Program-made: the position numbers and the translations under genes
The notes under the pieces: generated by a model
What the model saw: only the letters and a program-made list of their open reading frames with translations
Told to the model about the DNA's origin: nothing
The model's database searches: none
Shown: in pieces, positions 21,866-28,324 of the stretch
Position numbering within the stretch: position 1 is the stretch's first letter
Layout: every line of letters starts with the position of its first letter
From: a virus
Virus record (IMG/VR): IMGVR_UViG_3300023276_000002
Coordinates: 1-39,843 of that record
DNA: 39,843 nucleotides
Reading direction: 5' to 3' (one strand)

Positions 21866-22114
21866 ATGAGCATAAGCATTAATTTAAACGAAGCAACGGT
21901 AGCGCAGATCAAAGCGCGAGCATTAACAGCAACTGGCGGTATCGCAGTATTTGCAGAAATTGGCAAGTTAAAATCATGTTTTGCTAATACGGTTGAATGC
22001 ACAAAGGCGATTAAAAATAGAGATGTAAATTATCTATTTACTCTGCGCAAACAAATGAGCATCGACGAAATTGACGACAGATTGAAACGTGCAAGCAATG
22101 GCTGGGTGAATTAG
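21866..22114 (+). CDS. Hypothetical protein
   Basis: 82 residues with GGAG in front of the ATG. Mostly helical with two cysteines (SCFANTVECTKAIKN). No family recognised. It is the first gene after an inverted-repeat promoter and is followed at 2 bases by a PapB-like gene, so it may be an early regulator or its partner. Codon use is like its neighbours. Confidence 0.6.
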   Translation: MSISINLNEATVAQIKARALTATGGIAVFAEIGKLKSCFANTVECTKAIKNRDVNYLFTLRKQMSIDEIDDRLKRASNGWVN

Positions 22115-22116
22115 TT

Positions 22117-22386
22117 ATGGCTGCACAAATCGAAAATATATTATGCGCTGGAACTGAAAAAGCAGAAGGTGTAAAAATACTTTTAAGCCTTACTGATATG
22201 ACCAGCGAAAACATGGAAGGTGCATTGATTGATCACCTTGTAACTGGACACCCTGCAACCGTATCGTGCGCGTTAAATGGCGTAACCAAAAGCAACTTCA
22301 GCAGGGATTTAAAAACATTAAATAAAGTTGCAAATAAACTAGATAAATATTTCGAGCTTTACTACACTAAATCTGTAAACAGATAA
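22117..22386 (+). CDS. PapB/FocB-like winged helix regulator
   Basis: 89 residues. The core KILLSLTDMTSENMEGALIDHL, then GHPATVSCALNGVTKSNFSR and DLKTLNKV, follows the PapB/FocB adhesin-regulator pattern (paired helices with an HTH, where the second helix has the ...xYLS/NFSR... motif). Phage members of this family are probably transcription regulators of early or late genes. Starts two bases after the preceding stop. A role in controlling the TTGCACTA or 21807 repeat sites is a possible test. Confidence 0.55.
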   Translation: MAAQIENILCAGTEKAEGVKILLSLTDMTSENMEGALIDHLVTGHPATVSCALNGVTKSNFSRDLKTLNKVANKLDKYFELYYTKSVNR

Positions 22387-22416
22387 CTATTAATTAACTA
22401 AAATGGAGCGCTTAAA

Positions 22417-22548
22417 ATGAAACTTGCAAATCAATTCACAAAACACGAAGAAGCAGAAGAAGATTCAATGTATGCAATGCTGCATGATCACCAATGTATC
22501 GACAGCAGCAAGCCAAAAGGCGATGATAATGAAAAATCTAACAACTAA
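22417..22548 (+). CDS. Small acidic hypothetical protein
   Basis: 43 residues, GGAG upstream of the ATG. Charged and histidine-containing, with acidic blocks (EEAEED, GDDNEK) and no hydrophobic segment. It overlaps the start of the next small gene. Phage early operons contain many such small acidic proteins, often host or restriction modulators, but no function is claimed. Confidence 0.55.
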   Translation: MKLANQFTKHEEAEEDSMYAMLHDHQCIDSSKPKGDDNEKSNN

Positions 22549-22705
22549 GCAGCTTGCAATTTTAACGGAGTTAGCACTGTGCTTTTTTGCTGGCGTGGAC
22601 GCTTGGTCCATATTAACTAAGGGTAAATGCAATGAAAAAGATATCAAACCTTCACTCAGTCTCAATATTAATATTGGCATTAAGCACGGTAGTCTCATCG
22701 GTTAA
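22529..22705 (+). CDS. Small membrane-type protein (overlapping pair)
   Basis: 58 residues from the ATG at 22529, with AAGG eight bases upstream. One hydrophobic segment (LAILTELALCFFAGVDAWSIL). It starts inside the previous small gene and its 3' end overlaps the next gene by about 70 bases in another frame, where its own sequence becomes low-complexity. It may be real only in its first half, or the overlap may be genuine. Confidence 0.4.
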   Translation: MKNLTTKQLAILTELALCFFAGVDAWSILTKGKCNEKDIKPSLSLNINIGIKHGSLIG

Positions 22706-22820
22706 CATGTTTGAGTCAAAGGCCATTGCTAACGACTCAATAAGGGTAATAAATAAGCATTCCGAGACAATAAAAGTACTTAGAGAGCGAGTTTACGACT
22801 TAGAGCAATTACATATATAG
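22632..22820 (+). CDS. Small membrane-anchored coiled-coil protein
   Basis: 62 residues. N-terminal basic residues, a hydrophobic segment (SVSILILALSTVVSSV, residues 9-24) and then a soluble helix with a coiled-coil look (ETIKVLRERVYDLEQLHI). This is the layout of small type II membrane proteins such as i-spanin-like or regulatory peptides. It overlaps the preceding gene. Function unknown. Confidence 0.5.
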   Translation: MKKISNLHSVSILILALSTVVSSVNMFESKAIANDSIRVINKHSETIKVLRERVYDLEQLHI

Positions 22821-22840
22821 ATTAATTAAAGGGGTTCATT

Positions 22841-23023
22841 ATGTGCATATCTACAGGAAGTTACGTGCAAGTGATTAGATCGTGTAACTCGTTTGAAGCT
22901 GGATTAGTGGTTGAAGTTTTGCGGAAGGTTGGCGATAGGATATTTGTAAAGCATAGCGGGGTATCAAAAAGTATACTTGCTCATGATGCGCGCAAAATCG
23001 ATTCTGACGGCAAGCTGATTTAA
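22841..23023 (+). CDS. Hypothetical small beta-rich protein
   Basis: 60 residues, AAAGGGG upstream of the ATG. The pattern GSYVQVIRSCN, AGLVVEVLRKVGDRIFVKHSG and HDARKI resembles a small SH3- or KOW-like barrel. Its 3' end lies over the -35 box of the lysis promoter (23004-23032). Could be a nucleic-acid- or protein-binding module. No function claimed. Confidence 0.55.
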   Translation: MCISTGSYVQVIRSCNSFEAGLVVEVLRKVGDRIFVKHSGVSKSILAHDARKIDSDGKLI

Positions 23024-23032
23024 TGCTATAAT
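23004..23032 (+). promoter_or_regulatory. Promoter of the lysis cassette
   Basis: CTGACG (23004-23009), 17 bases and a perfect TATAAT (23027-23032). It lies just upstream of the lysis genes, in front of a structured leader of about 100 bases. Confidence 0.6.
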
Positions 23033-23048
23033 TATCACTCAAATTGTG

Positions 23049-23116
23049 AGCTACGCCATACGCATAATTTAACTATTAAGCACAATGTCTTGTGACTTTG
23101 TTTGGCGTGGTTCGCT
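23049..23116 (+). other. Structured leader RNA of the lysis transcript
   Basis: ACGCCA (23053-23058) pairs with TGGCGT (23103-23108), extended by AGC/GCT, and inside it CACAA-TGTC-TTGTG (23081-23094) makes a second helix. It begins about ten bases after the expected start and ends about 20 bases before the first ATG, so it may control lysis timing through RNA folding. By-eye folding only. Confidence 0.4.
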
Positions 23117-23137
23117 ACCAACTTAAAAGGATTTGCC

Positions 23138-23236
23138 ATGAAGCGCAGCGTAAAATCAGCATTTAGACGTAGAACATGGTTTTTAATTAAACACGAGGAA
23201 TGGCGCGAAATGACGCGATTTTCTGACGTATGGTAA
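23138..23236 (+). CDS. Short basic peptide before the lysis genes
   Basis: 32 residues: strongly basic N-terminus (KRSVKSAFRRR), then Trp-rich WFLIKHEEWREM. AAAGG lies nine bases upstream of the ATG. It overlaps the first bases of a longer upstream version of the next gene. It may be a leader peptide that couples translation or a small lysis factor. Only position, ribosome site and codon use support it. Confidence 0.4.
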   Translation: MKRSVKSAFRRRTWFLIKHEEWREMTRFSDVW

Positions 23237-23298
23237 TTGAATTTAAAACAATATTAACAAACCTTGAAAATCTAAAAATCGAGGCAAGGAAAGATAAA

Positions 23299-23691
23299 AT
23301 GAAACTTGAGATTTTGCGATTGCATGGCGATGAAAACAGAACGATTGGACAGTTAAGCTTTGGTAATTTTACTTGCTTTACACTTGAATTGCCGTGGTTA
23401 GATAACGCTCAAAACATTAGCTGCATACCTACTGGTGAGTACAATTGCAGAAAGATAAAAAGCCCATCTTTGGGTGATTGCATTGAGATTCAAGACGTTG
23501 AAGGTCGTAGCTTTGTTAGGGTTCACGCTGGAAACTTTACTAGACAAATCAAAGGGTGTATTCTTGTCGGTGACGCCCTAAAAGATATTGATGGGGATGG
23601 CAAGATTGATATCGCCAACTCTAAAAATACACTAAAAGCAATGCTATCACTCATTCCAGTTGATACGTTTAAACTAGTGATAGAGGAATAG
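23299..23691 (+). CDS. DUF5675 family protein, candidate lysis enzyme
   Basis: 130 residues from the ATG at 23299, which has AAGGAAAG nearby; an upstream ATG at 23230 would add 23 residues with no such site. The body matches DUF5675: ENRTIGQLSFGNFTCFTLELPW, then ISCIPTGEYNCRKI and FVRVHAGN, with a GCILVGDAL block (motifs given in pieces). DUF5675 proteins often lie beside holins. No classic endolysin (lysozyme, amidase, transglycosylase) occurs in this genome, so this is the best candidate for the cell-wall enzyme; activity is not established. Confidence 0.65.
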   Translation: MKLEILRLHGDENRTIGQLSFGNFTCFTLELPWLDNAQNISCIPTGEYNCRKIKSPSLGDCIEIQDVEGRSFVRVHAGNFTRQIKGCILVGDALKDIDGDGKIDIANSKNTLKAMLSLIPVDTFKLVIEE

Positions 23692-23693
23692 TT

Positions 23694-24104
23694 ATGGGTA
23701 TCATGACGGGAATCAAGGCTGTAATGGGCTTCACTGGCGTTTCAGATACGGTTAATGGCATAGTAAAAAAGATCGCCGGAACTGATATTCTCCCTTCAGA
23801 TGCGATGGACTTATTAATCAAGTACCAGGAAGCAACAAAACACCAATCGATACCGCGCAGATTTATTGCTGTTGTGATAACTCTTGCATGGGCTATGTTG
23901 GCTTTCTTCTGGTTGTTATTTAAAGTAATTGGGCGGTTATGCTTTGCCTTGGTTTACGACTCGAACGGAGATGAAGTTTTAAATCGAGTTGTGTTGCTGT
24001 CTAACGAGATATCGCAGTTTATGATCGATATTGTGAACACTCCGTTCGCTATTGTGATCGCGTTCTACTTTACAATGAAGATTGTTAATGGCGTAAAACG
24101 CTAA
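23694..24104 (+). CDS. Holin-like membrane protein (3-TM family)
   Basis: 136 residues. Two clear membrane helices, one near residues 60-80 (FIAVVITLAWAMLAFFWLLF) and one near 115-130 (FAIVIAFYFTMKIV), plus a hydrophobic N-terminal segment, fit the phage 3-TM holin family. A central polar segment lies between them. Starts two bases after the DUF5675 stop. It would form the membrane lesion that releases the lytic enzyme. Confidence 0.6.
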   Translation: MGIMTGIKAVMGFTGVSDTVNGIVKKIAGTDILPSDAMDLLIKYQEATKHQSIPRRFIAVVITLAWAMLAFFWLLFKVIGRLCFALVYDSNGDEVLNRVVLLSNEISQFMIDIVNTPFAIVIAFYFTMKIVNGVKR

Positions 24105-24165
24105 AGTGGAGTGATTAAAGTAAAACTGCTATGATTACATAATAAGCAGACCAGAGGAGCGTCGA

Positions 24166-24492
24166 ATGCTTGGTTATTTGGCGCGACATGGCGATAAAAT
24201 ACTTTATTTTTTTACATTAATAGCTATAAGTTACAACTGGATAATGCCACTTGTTAAATTTATGCTAAGGAAATTAAATGGCAATGCATCAACCGGCATC
24301 GAATGCCCTCACTGGCGTAACTCTGGCAGGGGCAGGGATGGGGTGGCTAGGCTGGATAGAGACAAATTCAGTGGCCCTAACTGTTATAATTGTATTCGCA
24401 ACGGGTGTGGGTTCGCTGGCTCTGAATTATTGGGGCAAACGGTGCGACATCAAGATAGCGAAAGAACGCAACGAGATAATGAGAAAGGCTAA
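24166..24492 (+). CDS. Small membrane protein, reading frame overlapped by the next gene
   Basis: 108 residues from an ATG with GAGGAG in front. The first 40 residues are convincing: short hydrophilic start, then ILYFFTLIAISYNWIMPLV. From 24278 on, the frame is overlapped for about 215 bases by the holin gene below, and its sequence becomes Gly/Arg/Cys-rich (WRNSGRGRDGVARLDRDKF). The product may be longer or shorter than the frame suggests. It could be a holin regulator (antiholin) by position. Confidence 0.45.
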   Translation: MLGYLARHGDKILYFFTLIAISYNWIMPLVKFMLRKLNGNASTGIECPHWRNSGRGRDGVARLDRDKFSGPNCYNCIRNGCGFAGSELLGQTVRHQDSERTQRDNEKG

Positions 24493-24508
24493 TGAGTCAA
24501 AAGATTAA
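24278..24508 (+). CDS. Class II holin (HP1-like)
   Basis: 76 residues, AAGGA in front of the ATG. One or two hydrophobic helices (LTGVTLAGAGMGWLGW and VALTVIIVFATGVGSLAL) followed by a basic C-terminal tail (CDIKIAKERNEIMRKANE). That is the layout of class II (HP1-type) phage holins. Its start lies inside the previous frame (+1), and its stop overlaps the next start. The lysis cassette has more than one holin-like gene, perhaps holin and antiholin. Confidence 0.6.
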   Translation: MAMHQPASNALTGVTLAGAGMGWLGWIETNSVALTVIIVFATGVGSLALNYWGKRCDIKIAKERNEIMRKANESKD

Positions 24509-24647
24509 AGACGCTATATTAATATTGCTGATTATTCTATGTGGAGTTGTATCTCTAAATGACGTATCAAGAATAAGTAATAGGCGCGCACAGCAACAAA
24601 GAATTAAAACAGTTAGACGACCAACAAACAGAGAGTTAAGCATTTAA
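24492..24647 (+). CDS. Small TM protein (possible spanin component)
   Basis: 51 residues; AAAGG before the ATG. N-terminal membrane helix (AILILLIILCGVVSL) then a basic tail (RRAQQQRIKTVRRPTNREL). The cysteine after LIIL is close to a lipobox but position -1 is Leu, so it does not fit the rule. Position at the end of the lysis genes suggests a spanin-like or lysis accessory protein; no paired outer-membrane spanin was seen. Confidence 0.5.
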   Translation: MSQKIKDAILILLIILCGVVSLNDVSRISNRRAQQQRIKTVRRPTNRELSI

Positions 24648-24847
24648 AAATTTCCACGCTATAACGTGCATATATAGCCAAATGACAGCCAGTGTAATTA
24701 GATAAACGGATTTATCGCTGTTGATGTACTTTTCAACGAGAAAACACTGGATGACTGTGAATGCAAAGTCGTATGTTCATTGGGAGGAATTGAAACCTCT
24801 GCGCAAATTCAATAGATAAGCCGTCGACCATACTAGACGGCTTTTTT
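24636..24847. other. Structured intergenic element with overlapping small reading frames, ending in a terminator
   Basis: No ordinary gene fills the 302-base gap 24648-24949. It holds a possible three-way junction: ACAG plus CCAGTGT (24685-24695) with ACACTGG and CTGT (24744-24758); GATAAA-CGGA-TTTATC (24701-24716); GTTGA-TCAAC (24720-24737). Coding is also possible: a plus-strand frame of about 40 codons (ATG at 24724) ends just before the terminator, and a minus-strand frame (24636-24776) reads like a membrane helix (YLITLAVIWLYMHVIAWKFL) but has no normal start. I cannot decide between RNA and coding. Confidence 0.4.
24819..24847 (+). terminator. Intrinsic terminator at the end of the lysis region
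   Basis: AGCCGTC (24819-24825), a 10-base loop, GACGGCT (24836-24842), then five T after the stem. Ends the lysis transcript. Confidence 0.8.
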
Positions 24848-24949
24848 ATGCCTGAAACTTATTGTTATAAGAACGAGCCTTTATATTCCAAAACGGTATT
24901 TAACTTTTACTGTTAGATAGCTGATAATAAAATCTAACCAGGAGGAAGT

Positions 24950-25318
24950 ATGAATAAAGAAGAATTAGAGCAGTTGAGTGATTTTGAGATTAACAGGCTA
25001 ATATGCGAAACGCTACCAGTTATTATAGAAGATAATCAGGATGTGAAGGATATAGATAGCGCCGTTATGGTTAACGATATAGTATCTATGTATCCGCTTG
25101 ATTTCTGCAACAACTGGTCAGATATGGGGCGTTTAGCGGTTAAGTCTGGAATCAGCTTTATAAATGATAATGTTTTTAATGGCGCATGTACCGACTATGA
25201 GAAACATAGACAAGCAGATAATCACAACGGCTCTGGGAATATCTCTGCTTACAACGAAAGTACACTACGCGCCGCCGCTATCGTTTGGCTGTTGATGCAA
25301 GGTGATGGCAATGAATAA
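24950..25318 (+). CDS. DUF2591 / NinX-like protein
   Basis: 122 residues; AGGAGG in front of the ATG. The ending STLRAAAIVWLLMQG and the central DFCNNWSDM / ISFINDN pattern fit the NinX / DUF2591 family of lambdoid phages. Function of the family is unknown. It is the first of a small set of accessory genes placed between the lysis genes and the terminase. The gene at 34904 may be related. Overlaps the next start by a few bases. Confidence 0.55.
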   Translation: MNKEELEQLSDFEINRLICETLPVIIEDNQDVKDIDSAVMVNDIVSMYPLDFCNNWSDMGRLAVKSGISFINDNVFNGACTDYEKHRQADNHNGSGNISAYNESTLRAAAIVWLLMQGDGNE

Positions 25319-25496
25319 ATACTTATCAGTAGAAGAAGCGGGGTTACCAACTGTAATTAAAAAGACTGTTAGCACTAGCATGGTGTTGTTCAATATAAGT
25401 CGAGATACCTATATGCCGCCTAAGCTAAGGTGTGGCGAATGGTTGTTTCATGTAGATGTGATAGCTCAGTTTAAAGAGCTTTATTTAAAAGGATAG
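25311..25496 (+). CDS. Small hypothetical protein (possible AlpA/excisionase-like)
   Basis: 61 residues from ATG 25311, with AAGGTG ahead. A pattern of LSVEEAG at the start and a C-terminal ...RCGEWLFHVDVIAQFKELY... helix is reminiscent of small excisionase-like winged helices, but key residues are not clear. Overlaps the DUF2591 gene by eight bases. Low-confidence family call. Confidence 0.5.
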   Translation: MNKYLSVEEAGLPTVIKKTVSTSMVLFNISRDTYMPPKLRCGEWLFHVDVIAQFKELYLKG

Positions 25497-25500
25497 GATA

Positions 25501-25701
25501 ATGGGCGAATCGATAAAAACAGCAACAATGCTTGGGGCCCAGTCTGCCAATGCGAAGAAAAGATGGCTTAGTATGAATGTTCATACACATGCTATCACAG
25601 ACAATCCATATGACAGAAAGCGAAGAAAGAAAGAGCATGTTGCATGGCATAATGCATTTTATGAAACAAGAAAGAGGGGCGCATACAAGCGACTGCTTTA
25701 G
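25501..25701 (+). CDS. Small basic hypothetical protein
   Basis: 66 residues, starts four bases after the previous stop with AGGA upstream. Very basic (YDRKRRKKEHVAWHN, TRKRGAYKRLL), mostly helical. Such proteins can bind nucleic acid. No family recognised. Confidence 0.55.
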   Translation: MGESIKTATMLGAQSANAKKRWLSMNVHTHAITDNPYDRKRRKKEHVAWHNAFYETRKRGAYKRLL

Positions 25702-25727
25702 CTGAAGTTGACTAGGGAGTAAACACG

Positions 25728-25823
25728 ATGACCGAAGATATAAAAATGCTACTTGTGGTGTTAATAATTCCAGCGTCACTGGTGGCCGCTTATGCTATTG
25801 GTGAGTTTTGTAGATTAAATTAG
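25728..25823 (+). CDS. Short single-TM peptide
   Basis: 31 residues, AGGGAG upstream of the ATG. One hydrophobic helix (MLLVVLIIPASLVAAYAIG) with an acidic N-terminus and short basic end. Typical of small membrane peptides in phages; function unknown. Below usual size cut-offs but with a good ribosome site. Confidence 0.45.
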   Translation: MTEDIKMLLVVLIIPASLVAAYAIGEFCRLN

Positions 25824-25832
25824 GGGCTAGTG

Positions 25833-26141
25833 ATGAGAGAAGGTGAGCAAACGCTAAATAACTTTGAAGAAGGCATGGTATGCCCTACGCATGGCGGTTA
25901 CGAGTTGTGGCAGAAAGTATGGCTTATGGAGCACAATAGGCCGATAGAGGTTAGAATTGTTGGTATAAATATAAAAGGCTTTAATAGATGCGGTTGGATG
26001 AACTTTGGCAATAAGAAGGAGATTATAATAGATTACAAGGTATCAAGAACAATCGGATATTTTGACCAATCAAGCGGCGAAGAGATTGACTCAGCAAAAC
26101 TATTTCCTACCAAGCAGTCGCTGCTTGAATCTAGGATGTAA
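25833..26141 (+). CDS. Hypothetical protein
   Basis: 102 residues from ATG 25833 (GGGG six bases before); a GTG at 25830 would add one residue. Mixed alpha/beta with several Trp and Lys (GYELWQKVWLMEHN, then VRIVGINIKGFNRCGW). No family recognised. Last gene before a strong terminator. Context is an accessory gene set between lysis and terminase. Confidence 0.55.
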   Translation: MREGEQTLNNFEEGMVCPTHGGYELWQKVWLMEHNRPIEVRIVGINIKGFNRCGWMNFGNKKEIIIDYKVSRTIGYFDQSSGEEIDSAKLFPTKQSLLESRM

Positions 26142-26162
26142 GTAAACTTACAAACCAACCAA

Positions 26163-26184
26163 AGCGACTTAATTGTCGCTTTTT
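26163..26184 (+). terminator. Intrinsic terminator before the terminase operon
   Basis: AGCGAC, TTAATT loop, GTCGCT, then four T. Third use of the TTAATT loop. It separates the accessory genes from the packaging genes. Confidence 0.8.
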
Positions 26185-26236
26185 GCGTTGTTGTGGTAAA
26201 ATAAATAATGCAATAGTAATTAAATATTCATAGATT

Positions 26237-26266
26237 TTGACTAGCAAATCATAATCATTGGAAAAT
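26237..26266 (+). promoter_or_regulatory. Possible weak promoter of the terminase/portal operon
   Basis: TTGACT at 26237-26242 with GAAAAT at 26261-26266 (18-base spacer). The -10 box is poor, so a phage-specific activator or a different promoter is possible. It lies between a terminator and the TerS start. Confidence 0.3.
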
Positions 26267-26318
26267 ACACGGCAATACACCATTAAAAGTGAATACAAAT
26301 TCAATAAGGGGGTAAGCG

Positions 26319-26906
26319 ATGTTTGAAATGGATGAAAATCAAAAATCGCTATTTGATAAATTAACAACTTTACAGCAAGAGATAGCGCTCAATTCTATAT
26401 CTGGAATGAATGATATTGATGCCTATAAGAATTCAAAAGGCAAGGCGAAGACTGATACGGCAATGAGAACAAGCGTAGGTCAAATCTTGATAAATCGTGA
26501 CGTAGTTGCTTTTATGGATTCAATGAAGCCAGTTGTCGTTAATGAGGCAATTATGAGCCGTGACGAGGCCATGACGATACTTTCTAAGAATGCGCGTGTA
26601 AAGATATCAGATATTGCAACGTTCTCTCAGGTTCGCGTAGGCGAGGACGAAGAGGGTAATGATATTATCGGCACAGTCTGGAAGATGAAGGATAGTGATG
26701 ATATTGACCCAGATGTAATGGCTTGCATTAAATCAGTAACAATGACAAAGAGCGGCCCTAAAATTGAGTTGCATGATCAGCAAGGCGCAATTAAACAGCT
26801 ATCAACAATGCAAGGGTGGGACTCAGCAAGCAAACTAGATTTAACTTCTAGCGATGGGACAATGACACCTAAAAACTTCAACGACTTTTACAGTGACGAA
26901 GAATGA
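26319..26906 (+). CDS. terS: Terminase small subunit (TerS)
   Basis: 195 residues. N-terminal helix-turn-helix region (FDKLTTLQQEIALNSISGMN, then DAYKNSKGKAKTDTAMR), a central oligomerisation helix and a C-terminal TerL-binding tail, as in Terminase_2-type small subunits. GGGGG precedes the ATG and the stop overlaps the TerL start. It would recognise the pac site; headful packaging is consistent with the circular assembly. Confidence 0.8.
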   Translation: MFEMDENQKSLFDKLTTLQQEIALNSISGMNDIDAYKNSKGKAKTDTAMRTSVGQILINRDVVAFMDSMKPVVVNEAIMSRDEAMTILSKNARVKISDIATFSQVRVGEDEEGNDIIGTVWKMKDSDDIDPDVMACIKSVTMTKSGPKIELHDQQGAIKQLSTMQGWDSASKLDLTSSDGTMTPKNFNDFYSDEE

Positions 26907-28309
26907 CGGCAACGCTCAACCCTAACCTTAAAAAGTTTTGGAAAACCAAAGCAGACACCAAGGTTTTAAAAGGCGGCAGGGCTTCGTCTAAAACATGGGA
27001 TTGCGCAGGCTTTGCCGTGTTCTTAGCTTCCAGGTATACAGTTAAATTCTTATGCATGAGGCAATTTCAAAATAAAATCAAAGAATCTGTTTATGCTATC
27101 TTGTGCATTCAGATAGAAAGATTCGGGCTTAAAGATCAATTCGACATATTAGCTTCAGAAATACGCCACAAGAAAACAGGCTCTAGCTTCCATTTTTACG
27201 GTATACATCGAGATATTGCAGAGATAAAAGGCTTTGAGGGTGCTGATATTGGCTGGATTGAAGAGGGTGAGGGTTTAACTAAGGACCAATGGAGTGTTAT
27301 CGAGCCGACAATAAGGTCGGAGGGTGCGGAATGCTGGATATTATACAACCCTCGACTTGTATCTGATTTCGTTGAAACATTTAGGCACGATCTAGATAAC
27401 GGCGTATTGGTCGAGCAAATTAACTATGACCGCAACCCGTTTTTGTCTAACTCAATGATAAGAAAAATAAACCGATTAAGAGATTCGGACTATGATGAGT
27501 TTGAGCATATTTATTTAGGTGTTCCGAAGAAAGATGATGATGACGTTGTTATTAAGCGCTCTTGGATAGAAGCGGCTATCGACGCTCACATTAAATTAGG
27601 CATTGAAGTTAAGGGCGACAGTCAAATTGGATATGATGTTGCAGACGGTGGCAAAGATTTAAACTCTCAGATACGGCGCAAAGGCATTGTTGCGGTATGG
27701 GGTGAGCACTGGAAAGCGAAAGAAGACGAGCTTTTAGATAGCTGCAAGCGCGTATATAGTGAGGCTGACAAGTACAAGGCAAAGATTAGATATGATTCTA
27801 TTGGCGTTGGTGCGACTTGTGGCGCAAAGTTTAAAGAAATAAACGAAGATGCAGAAGAGAGCGATCCAAGTCATATAGCCGTAAGATATGGTAAATTTAT
27901 AGCCAGTGGTAAAATAATAAACCCTGATGATTACTACATTGAACCAGATCCAAGCGACGAAGCAACAGAAGATGGTGTGACCAATAAAGATTTCTTCGAG
28001 AATTTAAAGGCGCAGGAGTGGTGGACGATAGCTGATAGGTTTAGAAATACCTATAATGCAGTTGTGAAAGGCTACGAGTTTAAAGAGCATGAGCTTATCA
28101 GTATTAGCTCTGATATGGCAAACCTTGCAAACCTAGTTACTGAATTGTCAACACCTCGACGTAAATTTAGCAAGAATGGCAAAGTAATGGTAGAATCAAA
28201 AGAAGATTTGAAAAAACGCGAAGTTGATTCCCCAAATGATGCCGATGCATTTATTGCGGCGTATGCTTCTGAAGCTGAACAGCAAGAATCAGGCGGCTGG
28301 GATTGGTAA
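26903..28309 (+). CDS. terL: Terminase large subunit (TerL)
   Basis: 468 residues. ATPase: Walker A GGRASSKT (24-31) with a lysine in the normal place, Walker B IGWIEEGE near 116-123. Nuclease: YDVADGG (about 244-250), RYDSIGVG in the middle, and SPNDADAFIAAYA near the end for the last metal ligand. This is the Terminase_3 / headful-type motor, which cleaves and pumps DNA into the prohead. Slight variation (GGRASSKT instead of GGRGSGKS) is common among such phages. Confidence 0.95.
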   Translation: MTATLNPNLKKFWKTKADTKVLKGGRASSKTWDCAGFAVFLASRYTVKFLCMRQFQNKIKESVYAILCIQIERFGLKDQFDILASEIRHKKTGSSFHFYGIHRDIAEIKGFEGADIGWIEEGEGLTKDQWSVIEPTIRSEGAECWILYNPRLVSDFVETFRHDLDNGVLVEQINYDRNPFLSNSMIRKINRLRDSDYDEFEHIYLGVPKKDDDDVVIKRSWIEAAIDAHIKLGIEVKGDSQIGYDVADGGKDLNSQIRRKGIVAVWGEHWKAKEDELLDSCKRVYSEADKYKAKIRYDSIGVGATCGAKFKEINEDAEESDPSHIAVRYGKFIASGKIINPDDYYIEPDPSDEATEDGVTNKDFFENLKAQEWWTIADRFRNTYNAVVKGYEFKEHELISISSDMANLANLVTELSTPRRKFSKNGKVMVESKEDLKKREVDSPNDADAFIAAYASEAEQQESGGWDW

Positions 28310-28324
28310 ACAACTGGTGAAAAT

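Noticed and set aside
22424-22523. Longer version of the 22529 gene starting at 22424
   Set aside because: The extension is the other frame of the 22417 gene, with Lys/Gln low-complexity and no site; I kept only the part from 22529.
24685-24758. tRNA-like gene
   Set aside because: The stems are in the wrong sizes, the loop is eight bases, and no T-arm consensus is present.
26145-26158. GTAAGTAAACTTAC palindrome after the accessory genes
   Set aside because: Short, near a stop codon and next to a better terminator; no reason to assign function.
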